Shown: positions 19,515-28,054 of the stretch, piece after piece
Position numbering within the stretch: position 1 is the stretch's first letter
Layout of the letters: every line of letters begins with the position of its first letter
Assembly (NCBI GenBank): GCA_029260395.1
Contig: JAJDDJ010000018.1
Coordinates: 124,001 to 188,000 of the forward strand
DNA: 64,000 nt
Direction of reading: 5' to 3'
Source: Phycisphaerales bacterium
Lineage (GTDB): Bacteria > Planctomycetota > Phycisphaerae > Phycisphaerales > UBA1924
Notes under the pieces: model-generated
What the model saw: only the letters and a program-made list of their open reading frames with translations
What the model was told of the DNA's origin: nothing
Databases searched by the model: none
Position numbers and translations under genes: made by a program

Positions 19515-19559
19515 CTACCCTCTGTGGCGCAGCCCCTTTGTACAGTCGTAATCGTTCAC
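19515..19559 (-). CDS. Possible 14-residue peptide with ideal ribosome binding site
   Basis: GTG at 19559 on the minus strand is preceded by AGGAGGT (19572-19566) at a spacing of 6 bases. The frame encodes MNDYDCTKGLRHRG and stops at 19515. Its end lies inside a hairpin (19485-19535), an arrangement seen in leader peptides. No homology can be claimed. Confidence 0.35.
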   Translation of the reverse strand: MNDYDCTKGLRHRG

Positions 19560-19783
19560 TGGACCACCTCCTTTGCTTAGGCTCGTTTGTTCGAGCGCCT
19601 ATTCCAGCCGTCACGGCCGTCTGTACAGGCCGCCGCCAGAGGTTCCATCCCCGAGCCGTCACCCGGGGCTCATCACCCGCGTGATTGCCACATGGCTCAC
19701 ACGCGGTTGTCGCACGACTCACCGGGCCCGGTGCCGCGGGTTCTCCGCAGCCGGCCGCTCCGGTTTGCCGGTGCGATGCGCCG

Positions 19784-19811
19784 AGTATATCGACCACTCC
19801 GCGGCGCACAA
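19784..19811 (-). promoter_or_regulatory. Sigma70-type promoter for the minus-strand RNA
   Basis: On the minus strand, TTGTGC (19811-19806) is followed after 16 bases by TATACT (19789-19784). The start is expected near 19776. It lies directly downstream of the znuB stop, so readthrough from the znu operon could also enter. Confidence 0.5.
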
Positions 19812-19840
19812 CCCCAATTTTTCTGATTTCAAATCGGCTC

Positions 19841-20743
19841 TCAGGAACGCGCTGACAACCGCGCAGCGCTCGCTGCCAGTATCCAGAGCACCACGCCGGC
19901 AAGCACGATCGCAGGCCCGGGCGGCAGGTCCAGCTCGAACGCTGCGATGCCTCCCGCTACGACTGCGCCGACCGACAGCGCGACCGACCAGATGAGCACG
20001 CCCGAGAACTGCCGGCTGCACCGCAGGGCCGCAGCACCCGGCAGCACGAGCACCGCGGTTGCGAGCACCACCCCTGCGACGCGCACCGCCATCACGACGA
20101 GCACGCTCAGCAGGAGCATCGCGAGCAGGCGCACGCGGCTCGTGCGCACGCCGAAGGCCTCCGCGCCCTCTTCATCGATCGCCCACAGCACGATCGCGCG
20201 CCGGTGCCACCACGCGATGAGCGTGACCGCTGCGCACACAACAATGGTGAGCCATGCATCAGGCCAGCTGACCGATACGACCGAGCCAAACATCACGGAT
20301 TCGAGGTCGGGCGGCGTGCGCCCGGTCAGCTCGCGCACAGGGCCCGCAGCGAGCCGAGTGAGTAAGTACCCGATGGCCATGCCCGCGACCATGACGACCC
20401 CGATAGCGGTGTCGCCGCTCGAACCACCGCGATTGCCGCCGAGAGGCGATGACGACAGCCGGGCCATCATCCCTCCCGCGCCCAGGCTCACAACCATGAG
20501 CATCGCCGAGGTCAGCCCGGTTCCCGCAACCGCCCCGCCCGTGGCCCATGTGACGACGAGCGCCAGGCCCAGCCCCGCGAACGCGGCGTGGCTCACACCC
20601 TGACCGACAAAGGCGAGCCGGCGCACCACCACCAACGGGCTCAGCAGCCCCGCTGCCAGAGATACTGATAAGGCAGCGATTACCCCCGGCCAGAACACCG
20701 ACGCCGTCGGCCCGAACAGGTACTCGAACGTGCGCACGGTCAA
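19841..20743 (-). CDS. znuB: Zinc/manganese ABC transporter permease
   Basis: About 300 residues with roughly eight or nine membrane helices. The family pattern is RRLAFVGQGVSHAAFAGLGLAL near the N-terminus and AVRVAGVVLATAVLVLPGAAAL toward the end, typical of the ABC-3 metal permeases. The start is taken as TTG at 20743, which overlaps the znuC stop as TTGA. A GTG two codons downstream (20737) is an alternative. The open frame reaches further upstream only as antisense-style Arg/Ala-rich sequence overlapping znuC. It is the last gene of the znuA-znuC-znuB operon. Confidence 0.88.
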   Translation of the reverse strand: MTVRTFEYLFGPTASVFWPGVIAALSVSLAAGLLSPLVVVRRLAFVGQGVSHAAFAGLGLALVVTWATGGAVAGTGLTSAMLMVVSLGAGGMMARLSSSPLGGNRGGSSGDTAIGVVMVAGMAIGYLLTRLAAGPVRELTGRTPPDLESVMFGSVVSVSWPDAWLTIVVCAAVTLIAWWHRRAIVLWAIDEEGAEAFGVRTSRVRLLAMLLLSVLVVMAVRVAGVVLATAVLVLPGAAALRCSRQFSGVLIWSVALSVGAVVAGGIAAFELDLPPGPAIVLAGVVLWILAASAARLSARS

Positions 20744-21564
20744 GGCTTGTCGCTTTCTACGGGGGGGTGCTGGTGTGAGTGGTCGTGGTCGCAGTCGGCG
20801 GCCAAGTGCGCCTCGACATGGACCGCGCCGAGCACGCCCTCGACTTCGTGCGCAAAGACCTCCGCGAGCACGCCGGGCGTGAGCCCCTCGGGCGAGACGT
20901 GCGCGTGCAAGGTCCGATTCAGGCACGCGATGCGGTCGCAACCCGCGACCACCGCGCGAAGGTCGTGGCTCACGACGAGCACGCCGCAGTTGGTCTGCGC
21001 GCGCACCGCGTCGAGCATGGTGCTGAACGCGGCCTGCCCTTTGACATCGATTCCGACGGTGGGCTCATCGAGCAGCAAGAGCACCGGTTCGAGCGCGATG
21101 GCGCGAGCGATCATGGCCCGCTGGAGCTGGCCGCCGCTGAGTTCTCCGATCGGCTTGTCCGCGAAGACATCGGCACCCGTAACTTCCATCGCCCACTCGA
21201 TGCGGTCCCGCTGCTGCTCGGTGAGCGATCGCGTGCCGCGAAGGCCAGCGGAGATGGACAGCTCGATGAACTGCGCCGCACTGACAGGTACGCCATGGGC
21301 CATCGGCCGCTGCTGGCTGACGTAGCCGATCTGGCCTAATCGTCGCGCGATATCGGGGTCGCCCTCCATCGCTTGCACCGTGCCCGAGGTCGGCGTGAGC
21401 AGGCCCATCGCGAGGCGAACGAGCGTGGTTTTGCCCCCGCCGTTGGGGCCGAGCACTCCGACAATGCTCCCCGCCTCGACCGTGAGCGTTACGTCACGAA
21501 TCGCGTCGTGCGCGCTGGACGGGTAGCGGTAGGTGGCCGCGACGAACCTCAGCGGCACGCTCAT
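20740..21564 (-). CDS. znuC: Zinc ABC transporter ATP-binding protein with His-rich tail
   Basis: A 274-residue ATPase. It has Walker A GPNGGGKTT, a Q-loop region YVSQQRP, signature LSGGQLQRAMIARAI, Walker B LLLLDEPTVGID and the switch histidine in VSHDLRAVV. The C-terminal tail contains CDHDHSHQHPP, a metal-binding cluster that supports zinc as substrate. It overlaps znuA by four bases upstream (ATGA type) and znuB by four bases downstream, so the operon is tightly coupled. Confidence 0.92.
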   Translation of the reverse strand: MSVPLRFVAATYRYPSSAHDAIRDVTLTVEAGSIVGVLGPNGGGKTTLVRLAMGLLTPTSGTVQAMEGDPDIARRLGQIGYVSQQRPMAHGVPVSAAQFIELSISAGLRGTRSLTEQQRDRIEWAMEVTGADVFADKPIGELSGGQLQRAMIARAIALEPVLLLLDEPTVGIDVKGQAAFSTMLDAVRAQTNCGVLVVSHDLRAVVAGCDRIACLNRTLHAHVSPEGLTPGVLAEVFAHEVEGVLGAVHVEAHLAADCDHDHSHQHPPVESDKP

Positions 21565-22529
21565 CGGGGAGGCTCCGGCGCAGCGAGTGCATCGAGCATG
21601 ACCCGCGTGTTGTGTTCGAGCAGCGAGAACCAGTCGCCCGACCCGAGCGGGTCGAGCACGCCCATCGGCAAGCCGAGTTCGCTTGCGATGCGTTCAGCGG
21701 GCCTGGGATTGAGCTGTGGCTCGGTCATGATCGCAATGGGCGCACCGGATTGGGCGCGCGCGTGGTTGACAGCATCGATGGCCCGCTGCATATCGCCGGG
21801 CGTTGGCTCGCCCGAACCCACGGGCAGCACCGAGCCGAGGATCTCAAGGCCGTACCTTGCCGCGAACCTTCGCCAAGCATCGTGCTGGGTGATGAGTCGA
21901 CCGCCTCGGACCGGCACGAGCGCTGCTTTGGCGCGCGCATCGGCGGCACGAATGTCGGTGATGACGGCATCCGCGCGCCTGGGAGCGCTCGCGTCGCCGC
22001 GCTCTGCGAGGTGCGCACCGATCGCGCGAGCAAGCTCGGCCATGGCGCCAGCATCGAGCCACAGGTGCGGGTCGGTCGCGTGCGCGCAGATGGTGTGGTC
22101 ATGACCTGCTGGGTCGGCGTGGTCGTGGCCGGCGGTAAACGCGGGATCGATGACCGACGCGAACTCGACGCGCTTGCCAGCCGGCATCCGATGCAGGGCC
22201 GGTTCGCTTGCGCCTTCGAGGCCCATGCCGACGGTGACGACGAGGTCTGCGCGCGACAGGCGGGCTGCATCGCTCGGCAGCGGCGCGTAGGTGTGCGGCG
22301 ATGAGCCGGGCGGGATGAGCACGCTGACCGTGCTGCCTTCGGGCAGGACTCGACGGACAACCTCTTGCAGGGGAGCGACGGAGACAACAGCGGTCATGGG
22401 AGCATCGGGCTGGAGACTGGAGGGGGAGTTCGCGGGATCGGCGCACGAAACCAGTCCCAGCAAGGTGGCGGCCAGCAAGGTAGCGGTCAGCGGAATCCGC
22501 CGGAGAAAATGGGCGGGAGGGTGGAGCAC
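21561..22529 (-). CDS. znuA: Zinc ABC transporter substrate-binding lipoprotein
   Basis: A 322-residue protein. It has a lipoprotein signal with lipobox LVSC (about residues 27-30) and then a cluster A-I solute-binding fold. Ligand histidines are visible in PGSSPHTYAPLPSDA and TDPHLWLDAGAM, and ITQHDAWRRFAARYGL adds the third. A His/Asp-rich loop (AGHDHADPAGHDHTICAHAT) is typical of ZnuA-type rather than manganese-type proteins. It is the first gene of the znu operon. A Fur/Zur-like dyad lies about 50 bases upstream of the ATG. Confidence 0.92.
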   Translation of the reverse strand: MLHPPAHFLRRIPLTATLLAATLLGLVSCADPANSPSSLQPDAPMTAVVSVAPLQEVVRRVLPEGSTVSVLIPPGSSPHTYAPLPSDAARLSRADLVVTVGMGLEGASEPALHRMPAGKRVEFASVIDPAFTAGHDHADPAGHDHTICAHATDPHLWLDAGAMAELARAIGAHLAERGDASAPRRADAVITDIRAADARAKAALVPVRGGRLITQHDAWRRFAARYGLEILGSVLPVGSGEPTPGDMQRAIDAVNHARAQSGAPIAIMTEPQLNPRPAERIASELGLPMGVLDPLGSGDWFSLLEHNTRVMLDALAAPEPPR

Positions 22530-22575
22530 CGGGAGAGCCCTTAAAGCGCAAAGGAAGTACGGGTGGTCCGTAAAC

Positions 22576-22597
22576 GATAATGCGTTCTCATTGTATG
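22576..22597. promoter_or_regulatory. Candidate Zur/Fur-type operator upstream of znuA
   Basis: GATAATG, six bases, then CATTGTATG, an AATG-N6-CATT dyad in an AT-richer stretch 47 bases upstream of the znuA ATG. Read on the minus strand it contains TGAGAAC-G-CATTATC, close to the 7-1-7 Fur-family layout. No regulator gene lies in the window. Confidence 0.5.
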
Positions 22598-22745
22598 CTG
22601 GGATTCAGCGTCCCGCCAGCTTGCTGCGAGCACTTTGCGGGAACTGGGTAGGGGATTGAATCGGCGGCTCAGGGCCTTGTGAGGGGCGACACCCAAGCGG
22701 AACCGTCTATACTGGTAGCCCGCTGGCGGTAGCGCCAGCAGCGAT

Positions 22746-22818
22746 GGGGCGGTAGCTCAGTTGGTAGAGCGCATCGTTCGCAATGATGAGGTCGCGTGTT
22801 CGACTCACGTCCGCTCCA
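22746..22818 (+). tRNA. tRNA-Ala (anticodon CGC)
   Basis: A 73-base cloverleaf with acceptor GGGGCGG/CCGCTCC, including the alanine identity wobble pair G3:T70. It has a D-arm AGCTCAGTTGGTAGAGC, an anticodon arm with loop TTCGCAA (anticodon CGC, reads GCG), a T-loop TTCGACT and discriminator A. CCA is not encoded. A T-run follows at 22820. Confidence 0.95.
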
Positions 22819-22895
22819 CTTTTTCCGATCGATGACGCAAGTGGCGACTCTCCGGCCCACACCGGCCTCAGCCGGGGCTCGACGAGCGTGATCGG

Positions 22896-25800
22896 CTACG
22901 CCCGCAGTGCGTCTTCGGACAGGTTTTCGAGGAGCCAGTCGCCGCCCTGGCTGGCCTGCCAGGAGGCCCGGATGACGTCGCCGTTGGCGGACGCACCGAG
23001 GATCGAGAGCGTTCCACCGCCAGAGGCGAGGCTGGTGAGTTGGCCTGTCGGGCGGGGGATGGAGAAGTCCGCGACATCGGTGATGACGGAGGTCACCCAT
23101 TCGCCGCCGAACGCGGGAACCCACCAGTAGATGACGATCTGGTTGTTCTCGTCGATGCCGGCGTAGTTCATGCCGTTCCATGTTGTGTAGTACCCGGTGA
23201 GACCCTGGCCGGAGATGGTCGGACCGTCAAAGGATTCGGTGAGGTTGGCGTTCTCCCATGTGCCGCCAAAGCTCGGGATCCACCATGTGACGATAACCTC
23301 GCCCTGCTGATTGAGGCCGGTGAGGTTGATGCCGCGCCAGTTCGTGAGGATGGCGGTGAGCCCGCCGGTGAGCGGGGCGGAGCCGTTGGCCTCGGAAAGG
23401 TTGTCGGTGCGCCACGCGGTGAAGACCGAAGGCGAGGTCCACACGGAGATGATGTCGCCCTCGGCATTGAGGCCGGCGAGGTGCCAGGCGTCCCAAGCTG
23501 TGCGGTAGCTGATGAGCTCGGTGTAGGCGGGCGTATCGAAGCCGCCATCATCGAGGCTCGCGGAGATATCGACAAACTGGTACGCGAAGTCGTCGGGGCT
23601 GATGTCGGCGTCGGTCTGGTCCTCAGCGGGCGTGAACTGCTGGTAGGCGACAAGCCGGTCGTCGGCATCGATGCCAGCGATCACAACCACTTGGCCCGTG
23701 CCCGCGGCGCTGATGAACTGCGTGAGGTTGCGCACCGGGCCGACGGCGCCATCGATCTCATCGGTGAGGTTGCGGTAGGACCACACGCCCGCAGCATCAC
23801 GCTTGAGCAGGATGAGCCCGAGCTGGGACGGGTACGCGGCGTAGGTGAGCGCATCCTTGGGATCGGTCCACGTAATCGCGTCGTCGAGCGCAGCGGGCGC
23901 GCCCAGCGCGTTGGTGAACTGGATCGCGGTCCAGCTGCCCGAGCCCTGCTGCTCGAAGGAGACGGCATCGCCCGCTTGGTTGATGCTGAGAACGCGGTGC
24001 AGATCGCCCGGCGAGGCGGAACTCTGGATGGTCGTGTTCTCGTTGGCGAGCAGCGAGAAGAGCACCGTGCCGGTGGCCCCCTTTGGCGTACTCTCGCCGC
24101 CTTCGGGGTCGACCGCGATAGCGAGGAACCGCGTGGTGCCCATCGGCAGGGCTCGGGTCTGGTTGCGGGTCAGCACGATGACAAAGCCATTGATGGGCTC
24201 CGCATCGGTCGCGAGCAGCTCCGAGTCGTCGGCGATGCCGTCGAGGTTGAGGTCGTGATAAAAGCGCACCGAGGCGATATCACCGGTGCCGTCAACATCG
24301 GAAAAGTTGGTGGCGCTGAGCGACACGAAGTCGCCCTGGGAGAACGTCGAACTCCCGAGCGACAGCCTGCCCAGCGTGGGAGCAATGTTGATGACCTCGA
24401 CATACGCCACGTTGGTTGTGATCGAGTCCTCGCGGTTGTCGGTGACCACCGCGATAAACCCGCGCGGCCCGGAGGGCGAGGACAGCGGGATCTTGTACGA
24501 GGCGCCATAGGTACCCGACGACGCGGTGGTGTCGATGCCCACAAACTCGGATGCATCGGGGATGCCATCGTCGTTGGCGTCGAAGTAGAACTTGACATCG
24601 CGGATGGAGCCGTCGGCATCGGCGACGTTGTTGAGCAGGATGGTGACGGTGCCGCCGCGCGTGATCTCCTGTTGGAACGTGGTGAGCGGGTCAAACGTCG
24701 GCAGGGCGTTGATGAAGATCGGAGCCGCTGCTGCGGGCGGGCTCTGGTTGGAGTCGTCATCAAAAGCAACCGCAAGCACCACCAGCCCGATCACGGGATC
24801 CACGGTGTTGGGCAGGGTGTAAGCGAGCTGCCAGCCGTCGGAGCCGTCAAGATCGGTCCCGATCAGTTCAGAGGCATCGGCGACGCCGTCGTTGTTGGCA
24901 TCGTGGAACCACTGAACCTTGGCGATAGCGCCGTCTTCGTCGGTTGCTGTCGCGCCGAGCTCGATGCTCTGACCGCCACCGAGGGAACCGCTTGGCACGC
25001 TCACCGTGCTTACCGGCACAAGATCGGCTTCGCGTGCGCCGATGTCGATACCGAGACCCTTGGAGCGGGACTGGCCGGCTTGATCGAGGTCTTCGCCGCT
25101 GGCGTTGGTCCCTGCGCTGATCGCGGGGCTGCCGCTCAGAATCGGGTGCGTGGCGACTGAGCCGAGGTCCATCGCGAGCGTCCCAAGGTTGGCACCGATA
25201 CCGACGATGTTGCTCCCGATGCCGTTGGCGAGCCCGCCCGCCGAACCGAGGCCGGAGACAAGATTGTGCGTCGAGCCGGCTTCCAGCGTGCCGCCTATGT
25301 CCTCGATGGAGACACCGCCCGATGCGTTGGACGCGACGATGGTGCTGACGATCGTGACCATCGCTGCGTCGTTGAACAGGCCGCCGCCACGCACGCCAGC
25401 GACACTCGAGTTGGTATCGGCGGTGTTGAAAGCGATGGTGGAGTTTTGGATCGTCGAGGTGCCGGTAGCGATGTACACCCCGCCGCCCTTGCTCAGGGAT
25501 TCGTTCCCGGAGACGGTTGAGTTGGTGAGCGTGAAGCTGCCTTGGGCGACGTAGATTCCGCCGCCGAGGTCAGCGCCGGTGTTGCCGCTGATGGTGCTGC
25601 CTTCAATGGTGACCAAACTTGTCGAGACAATCGCGATACCGCCGCCCTGCTGGCTGGCACCGGTCACCGTGTTGTTGGCGACGGTTGTGTTGGTGACGGT
25701 CGCTGTACCACCGTTGTAGAACGCGATGCCGCCGCCAGAGAACGTACTCGTGTTATCGGAGATGATCGAATCAAAGATCGTCGCGCTGGCAGAAGATCCG

Positions 25801-27644
25801 AATACTGCAACACCCCCGCCGCCATCGGCCGAGTTTCCAGTGATCGTGGTGCGGGCGATGATGAGTTGCTCGGGCAGGAACGGCTCGAACGTCAGCCCGC
25901 CGCCGGCTACCGCGGATACGTTGTCCGTGATGATCGAGTCGGCGATAATGAGCTGGCCGCTTGAGTAGAGACCGCCGCCCAGCGTGGATGCGTTGCCGGT
26001 GATCGTGACCTGGAAAAGCGTCAATCGCTCGGCCGAGAGGATCGCGCCACCGATCCCGCCGCCGCCGTTACCGCCGGTGAGCGTGAGGCCTTCGATGAAC
26101 ACTGGGTCGCTGAGCGTGCCCGAGGGGTCGTCGATCCAGAACACCCGCGACAGGCCGTTGGCGTCGATTGTGAGTTCGTCCTGGCCCGGTCCGGTGATGG
26201 TGACGGTATCTTCAATCTTGATCGAGGTGCCGCTGAGAGTGAGCGTTCCGGTGAGCCCATCAGCAAACGTGATTGAGTCCGCGACGGGGTTCTCGTTGGT
26301 GATCGCGATCGCTTCGCGTAGCGACAGATCGCCATCGGAACTATCTCCATCGTTCTCGTCGGTGAGGTGCGCGACCACCAGAGCGAATGCCTGGCGCTCG
26401 TACGCGCCGATGTCGACCCCGCCGCCGTCGTTGCGCAGGTAGCGGCCGCCTCGCACATCGTTCGATAGCGCGCCCGGGTTGGAGCCCGCGTCGATCGCCG
26501 GGCTGCCTTCGAGCAGCGGATGCGTCTGCACCGCCCCCCCGTTGAGCGAGATCGCACCGAGCAATGGGGAGACCCCGACGAGGTTGTTGCCTACGCCGTG
26601 CGTGAGACCGCCCGCCGTCGAGGCGCTCCCAACGAGGTTGAAAGTTCCCGTGACGGTGCCCGCGATGTCGTCGTTGGTCGATACGCCCGAGCCACGGTAG
26701 TTGCCAGAGACGAGCGTGCTGACGAGCGCTGCGGCACCGCCCGAGACGCTGATGGCCCCGCCGGTCTCGCCGCCCGAGGCATCGCTGTCCGAGCGGTTGA
26801 GGGTAAACGTGGCGTTCATAATGGCGACGCTGCCCGAGGCGATCGCGATCCCGCCTCCCGCGCTCGCCGCCGAGTTGCCCGATAGCGTTACGCCCGTGAG
26901 CGAGCCATCGGCTCGTGCCTCGATTGCGCCGCCGATTCCGGCTGCGGTGTTAGCGGCGAGCGTGGAGTTGCTGATCGTGAAACTGCCGAGTGCCGTGATG
27001 GCCCCGCCGCCAGTTGCAGTCGCGGCGTTACCGATGAACGACGAGCCGGAGATGCTAAGCGAGCCCGTGGCTTCGACGAACACCGCGCCGCCGCGCCCAG
27101 CGGCGCTGGATTGAATCGTGCTGTCGATCAGCGTGAGCGAGCCCTGTGTGTGGATCGAACCGCCGACGCTTGCGTGCGAGCCATTGGCAAGTGTGAGGTT
27201 CTCGATGGTCAGCGACCCGCCGCTGCCCACACCGAAGTGGCGCTGCGTCCCGCCCGCGTTGATCGTGATATCAAGCGGGAAGTCGAACTGCGAGTAGCCC
27301 CGGATCACCAGATCGCCGGTCGGGTTAATCTCGCCGAGCGTCAGATCGATCGTGGTGCCGTTTAGCAGCGGTGAGAACACGATGGTGTCGGGGCCGGGAT
27401 TCGCATCAGCGAGTAGTACAGCCTCGCGGAGCGTCAGATCGTTGGCGGTGAAGTTGCCGTCGCTCTCGTCGCCGGTGAAAATATTATCAACGATGTACGT
27501 CGACAGCAGCTTGCGCGCTTCGAGAAGCTCGACAGGGGCGATGGGCGCAACCGATCGGCCGCCCTCTTCCTTCGCACCGCCCACAGCGCGCAGCAGCCCC
27601 GCTGCCCGGCCACAAACCGATCGCCACCGCCGAGATTGGTTCAT
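22896..27644 (-). CDS. Giant LEPR-XLL-like, double CSLREA/beta-helix surface protein with shared C-terminal domain
   Basis: A 1582-residue protein. Its N-terminus carries a degenerate LEPR-XLL motif (LLEARKLLS, about 42-50). Two parallel beta-helix units follow, each opened by a CSLREA-like signature (LTLREAV at about 72, LSLREAIAI at about 440) and closed by a choice-of-anchor-Q type end (VDIGAYE at about 414, IDIGARE at about 871). Residues about 880-1200 hold three Ig-like repeats, each with an EF-hand-like loop such as DANNDGVADASEL. The last ~375 residues form a Trp-rich repeat domain (INLTGLNQQGEVIVTWW, MNYAGIDENNQIVIYWW) shared with the divergent neighbour. GAGGAG precedes the ATG. Probably cell-surface adhesive or polysaccharide-binding (inference). 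Confidence 0.85.
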   Translation of the reverse strand: MNQSRRWRSVCGRAAGLLRAVGGAKEEGGRSVAPIAPVELLEARKLLSTYIVDNIFTGDESDGNFTANDLTLREAVLLADANPGPDTIVFSPLLNGTTIDLTLGEINPTGDLVIRGYSQFDFPLDITINAGGTQRHFGVGSGGSLTIENLTLANGSHASVGGSIHTQGSLTLIDSTIQSSAAGRGGAVFVEATGSLSISGSSFIGNAATATGGGAITALGSFTISNSTLAANTAAGIGGAIEARADGSLTGVTLSGNSAASAGGGIAIASGSVAIMNATFTLNRSDSDASGGETGGAISVSGGAAALVSTLVSGNYRGSGVSTNDDIAGTVTGTFNLVGSASTAGGLTHGVGNNLVGVSPLLGAISLNGGAVQTHPLLEGSPAIDAGSNPGALSNDVRGGRYLRNDGGGVDIGAYERQAFALVVAHLTDENDGDSSDGDLSLREAIAITNENPVADSITFADGLTGTLTLSGTSIKIEDTVTITGPGQDELTIDANGLSRVFWIDDPSGTLSDPVFIEGLTLTGGNGGGGIGGAILSAERLTLFQVTITGNASTLGGGLYSSGQLIIADSIITDNVSAVAGGGLTFEPFLPEQLIIARTTITGNSADGGGGVAVFGSSASATIFDSIISDNTSTFSGGGIAFYNGGTATVTNTTVANNTVTGASQQGGGIAIVSTSLVTIEGSTISGNTGADLGGGIYVAQGSFTLTNSTVSGNESLSKGGGVYIATGTSTIQNSTIAFNTADTNSSVAGVRGGGLFNDAAMVTIVSTIVASNASGGVSIEDIGGTLEAGSTHNLVSGLGSAGGLANGIGSNIVGIGANLGTLAMDLGSVATHPILSGSPAISAGTNASGEDLDQAGQSRSKGLGIDIGAREADLVPVSTVSVPSGSLGGGQSIELGATATDEDGAIAKVQWFHDANNDGVADASELIGTDLDGSDGWQLAYTLPNTVDPVIGLVVLAVAFDDDSNQSPPAAAAPIFINALPTFDPLTTFQQEITRGGTVTILLNNVADADGSIRDVKFYFDANDDGIPDASEFVGIDTTASSGTYGASYKIPLSSPSGPRGFIAVVTDNREDSITTNVAYVEVINIAPTLGRLSLGSSTFSQGDFVSLSATNFSDVDGTGDIASVRFYHDLNLDGIADDSELLATDAEPINGFVIVLTRNQTRALPMGTTRFLAIAVDPEGGESTPKGATGTVLFSLLANENTTIQSSASPGDLHRVLSINQAGDAVSFEQQGSGSWTAIQFTNALGAPAALDDAITWTDPKDALTYAAYPSQLGLILLKRDAAGVWSYRNLTDEIDGAVGPVRNLTQFISAAGTGQVVVIAGIDADDRLVAYQQFTPAEDQTDADISPDDFAYQFVDISASLDDGGFDTPAYTELISYRTAWDAWHLAGLNAEGDIISVWTSPSVFTAWRTDNLSEANGSAPLTGGLTAILTNWRGINLTGLNQQGEVIVTWWIPSFGGTWENANLTESFDGPTISGQGLTGYYTTWNGMNYAGIDENNQIVIYWWVPAFGGEWVTSVITDVADFSIPRPTGQLTSLASGGGTLSILGASANGDVIRASWQASQGGDWLLENLSEDALRA

Positions 27645-28054
27645 GCTCGCGACCTCTCCTCAAGAGCGAATCACGGGTTTCGCCCGCGTACTCTCAGAAA
27701 TGATCGGGCGTTGTGCTTGGCTGCTTCAACGGGCACAGGAGCACTTGCCCCATAAGGCCTTGCGAGCCGAACCAAGCGTGTTGGACGCGTCCCATAGGCT
27801 GTCCGATCGCGAGGTACACCCCAGACCGAGAACCCGGAACCAGTACCAAGAACCAGAACCCAGAGCGAGCCGTCGGCTTCCCGTGCTTGATTTGCGGGCG
27901 AGGAACGAACGGGAGCATTGGCGCGTACCCGCAAGAGGGATACGATGTCGGGAGCAAGACGAGCGATCGGGACGCACCCGACCTCGCCCGGCGATACCCC
28001 CTGTCGCCCAGTCTTACTGCGATCCAAACCCGAGTTGATCGCTAGGAACCTGCT
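27645..28054. other. Divergent promoter region between the two beta-helix genes
   Basis: 410 bases with no gene. It must hold both promoters, but I see no convincing -35/-10 pair. On the minus side GAGGAG precedes the start at 27644; on the plus side AGGA lies 12 bases before 28055. Around 27828-27862 there is a run of degenerate GAACC/AACCAG units (for example GAACCAGAACCC), a low-complexity repeat of unknown meaning. Confidence 0.5.

Larger units (their letters stand above)
19417..19776 (-). ncRNA. Candidate ~360-nt structured RNA on the minus strand
   Basis: The 477-base gap between 19364 and 19840 looks like a self-contained minus-strand transcription unit. It has a promoter at 19784-19811, a predicted start near 19776, several hairpins and an intrinsic terminator at 19417-19446. 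Visible pairings on the plus strand are CCGCGTG/CACGCGG (19678-19707), CGAGC-type arms around 19588-19608, and GGGCTG/CAGCCC (19485-19490 with 19530-19535) enclosing CCA/TGG and GAG/CTC. It also holds an ideal AAGGAGGT followed by a 14-codon frame. It does not show the conserved cores of tmRNA or RNase P RNA. The function is unknown; it might be a leader-peptide or regulatory RNA. Confidence 0.45.

Noticed and set aside
19417-19776. Minus-strand RNA considered as tmRNA or RNase P RNA because of its ~360-base length and the AAC-GAT start of the internal frame
   Set aside because: The frame does not end in a hydrophobic Ala-Ala tag, there is no tRNA-like TTCGA arm at the 3' end, and the conserved RNase P core sequences were not seen.
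23040-25160. 706-codon open frame antisense to the 1582-residue beta-helix gene
   Set aside because: Its translation is Arg/Gly/Asp-rich without domains and reflects GC-rich codon bias of the opposite strand; the beta-helix frame has clear motifs.
27828-27862. Run of GAACC/AACCAG units considered as a CRISPR or iteron array
   Set aside because: Units are short, degenerate and contiguous with no regular spacers; low-complexity repeat is the simpler reading.
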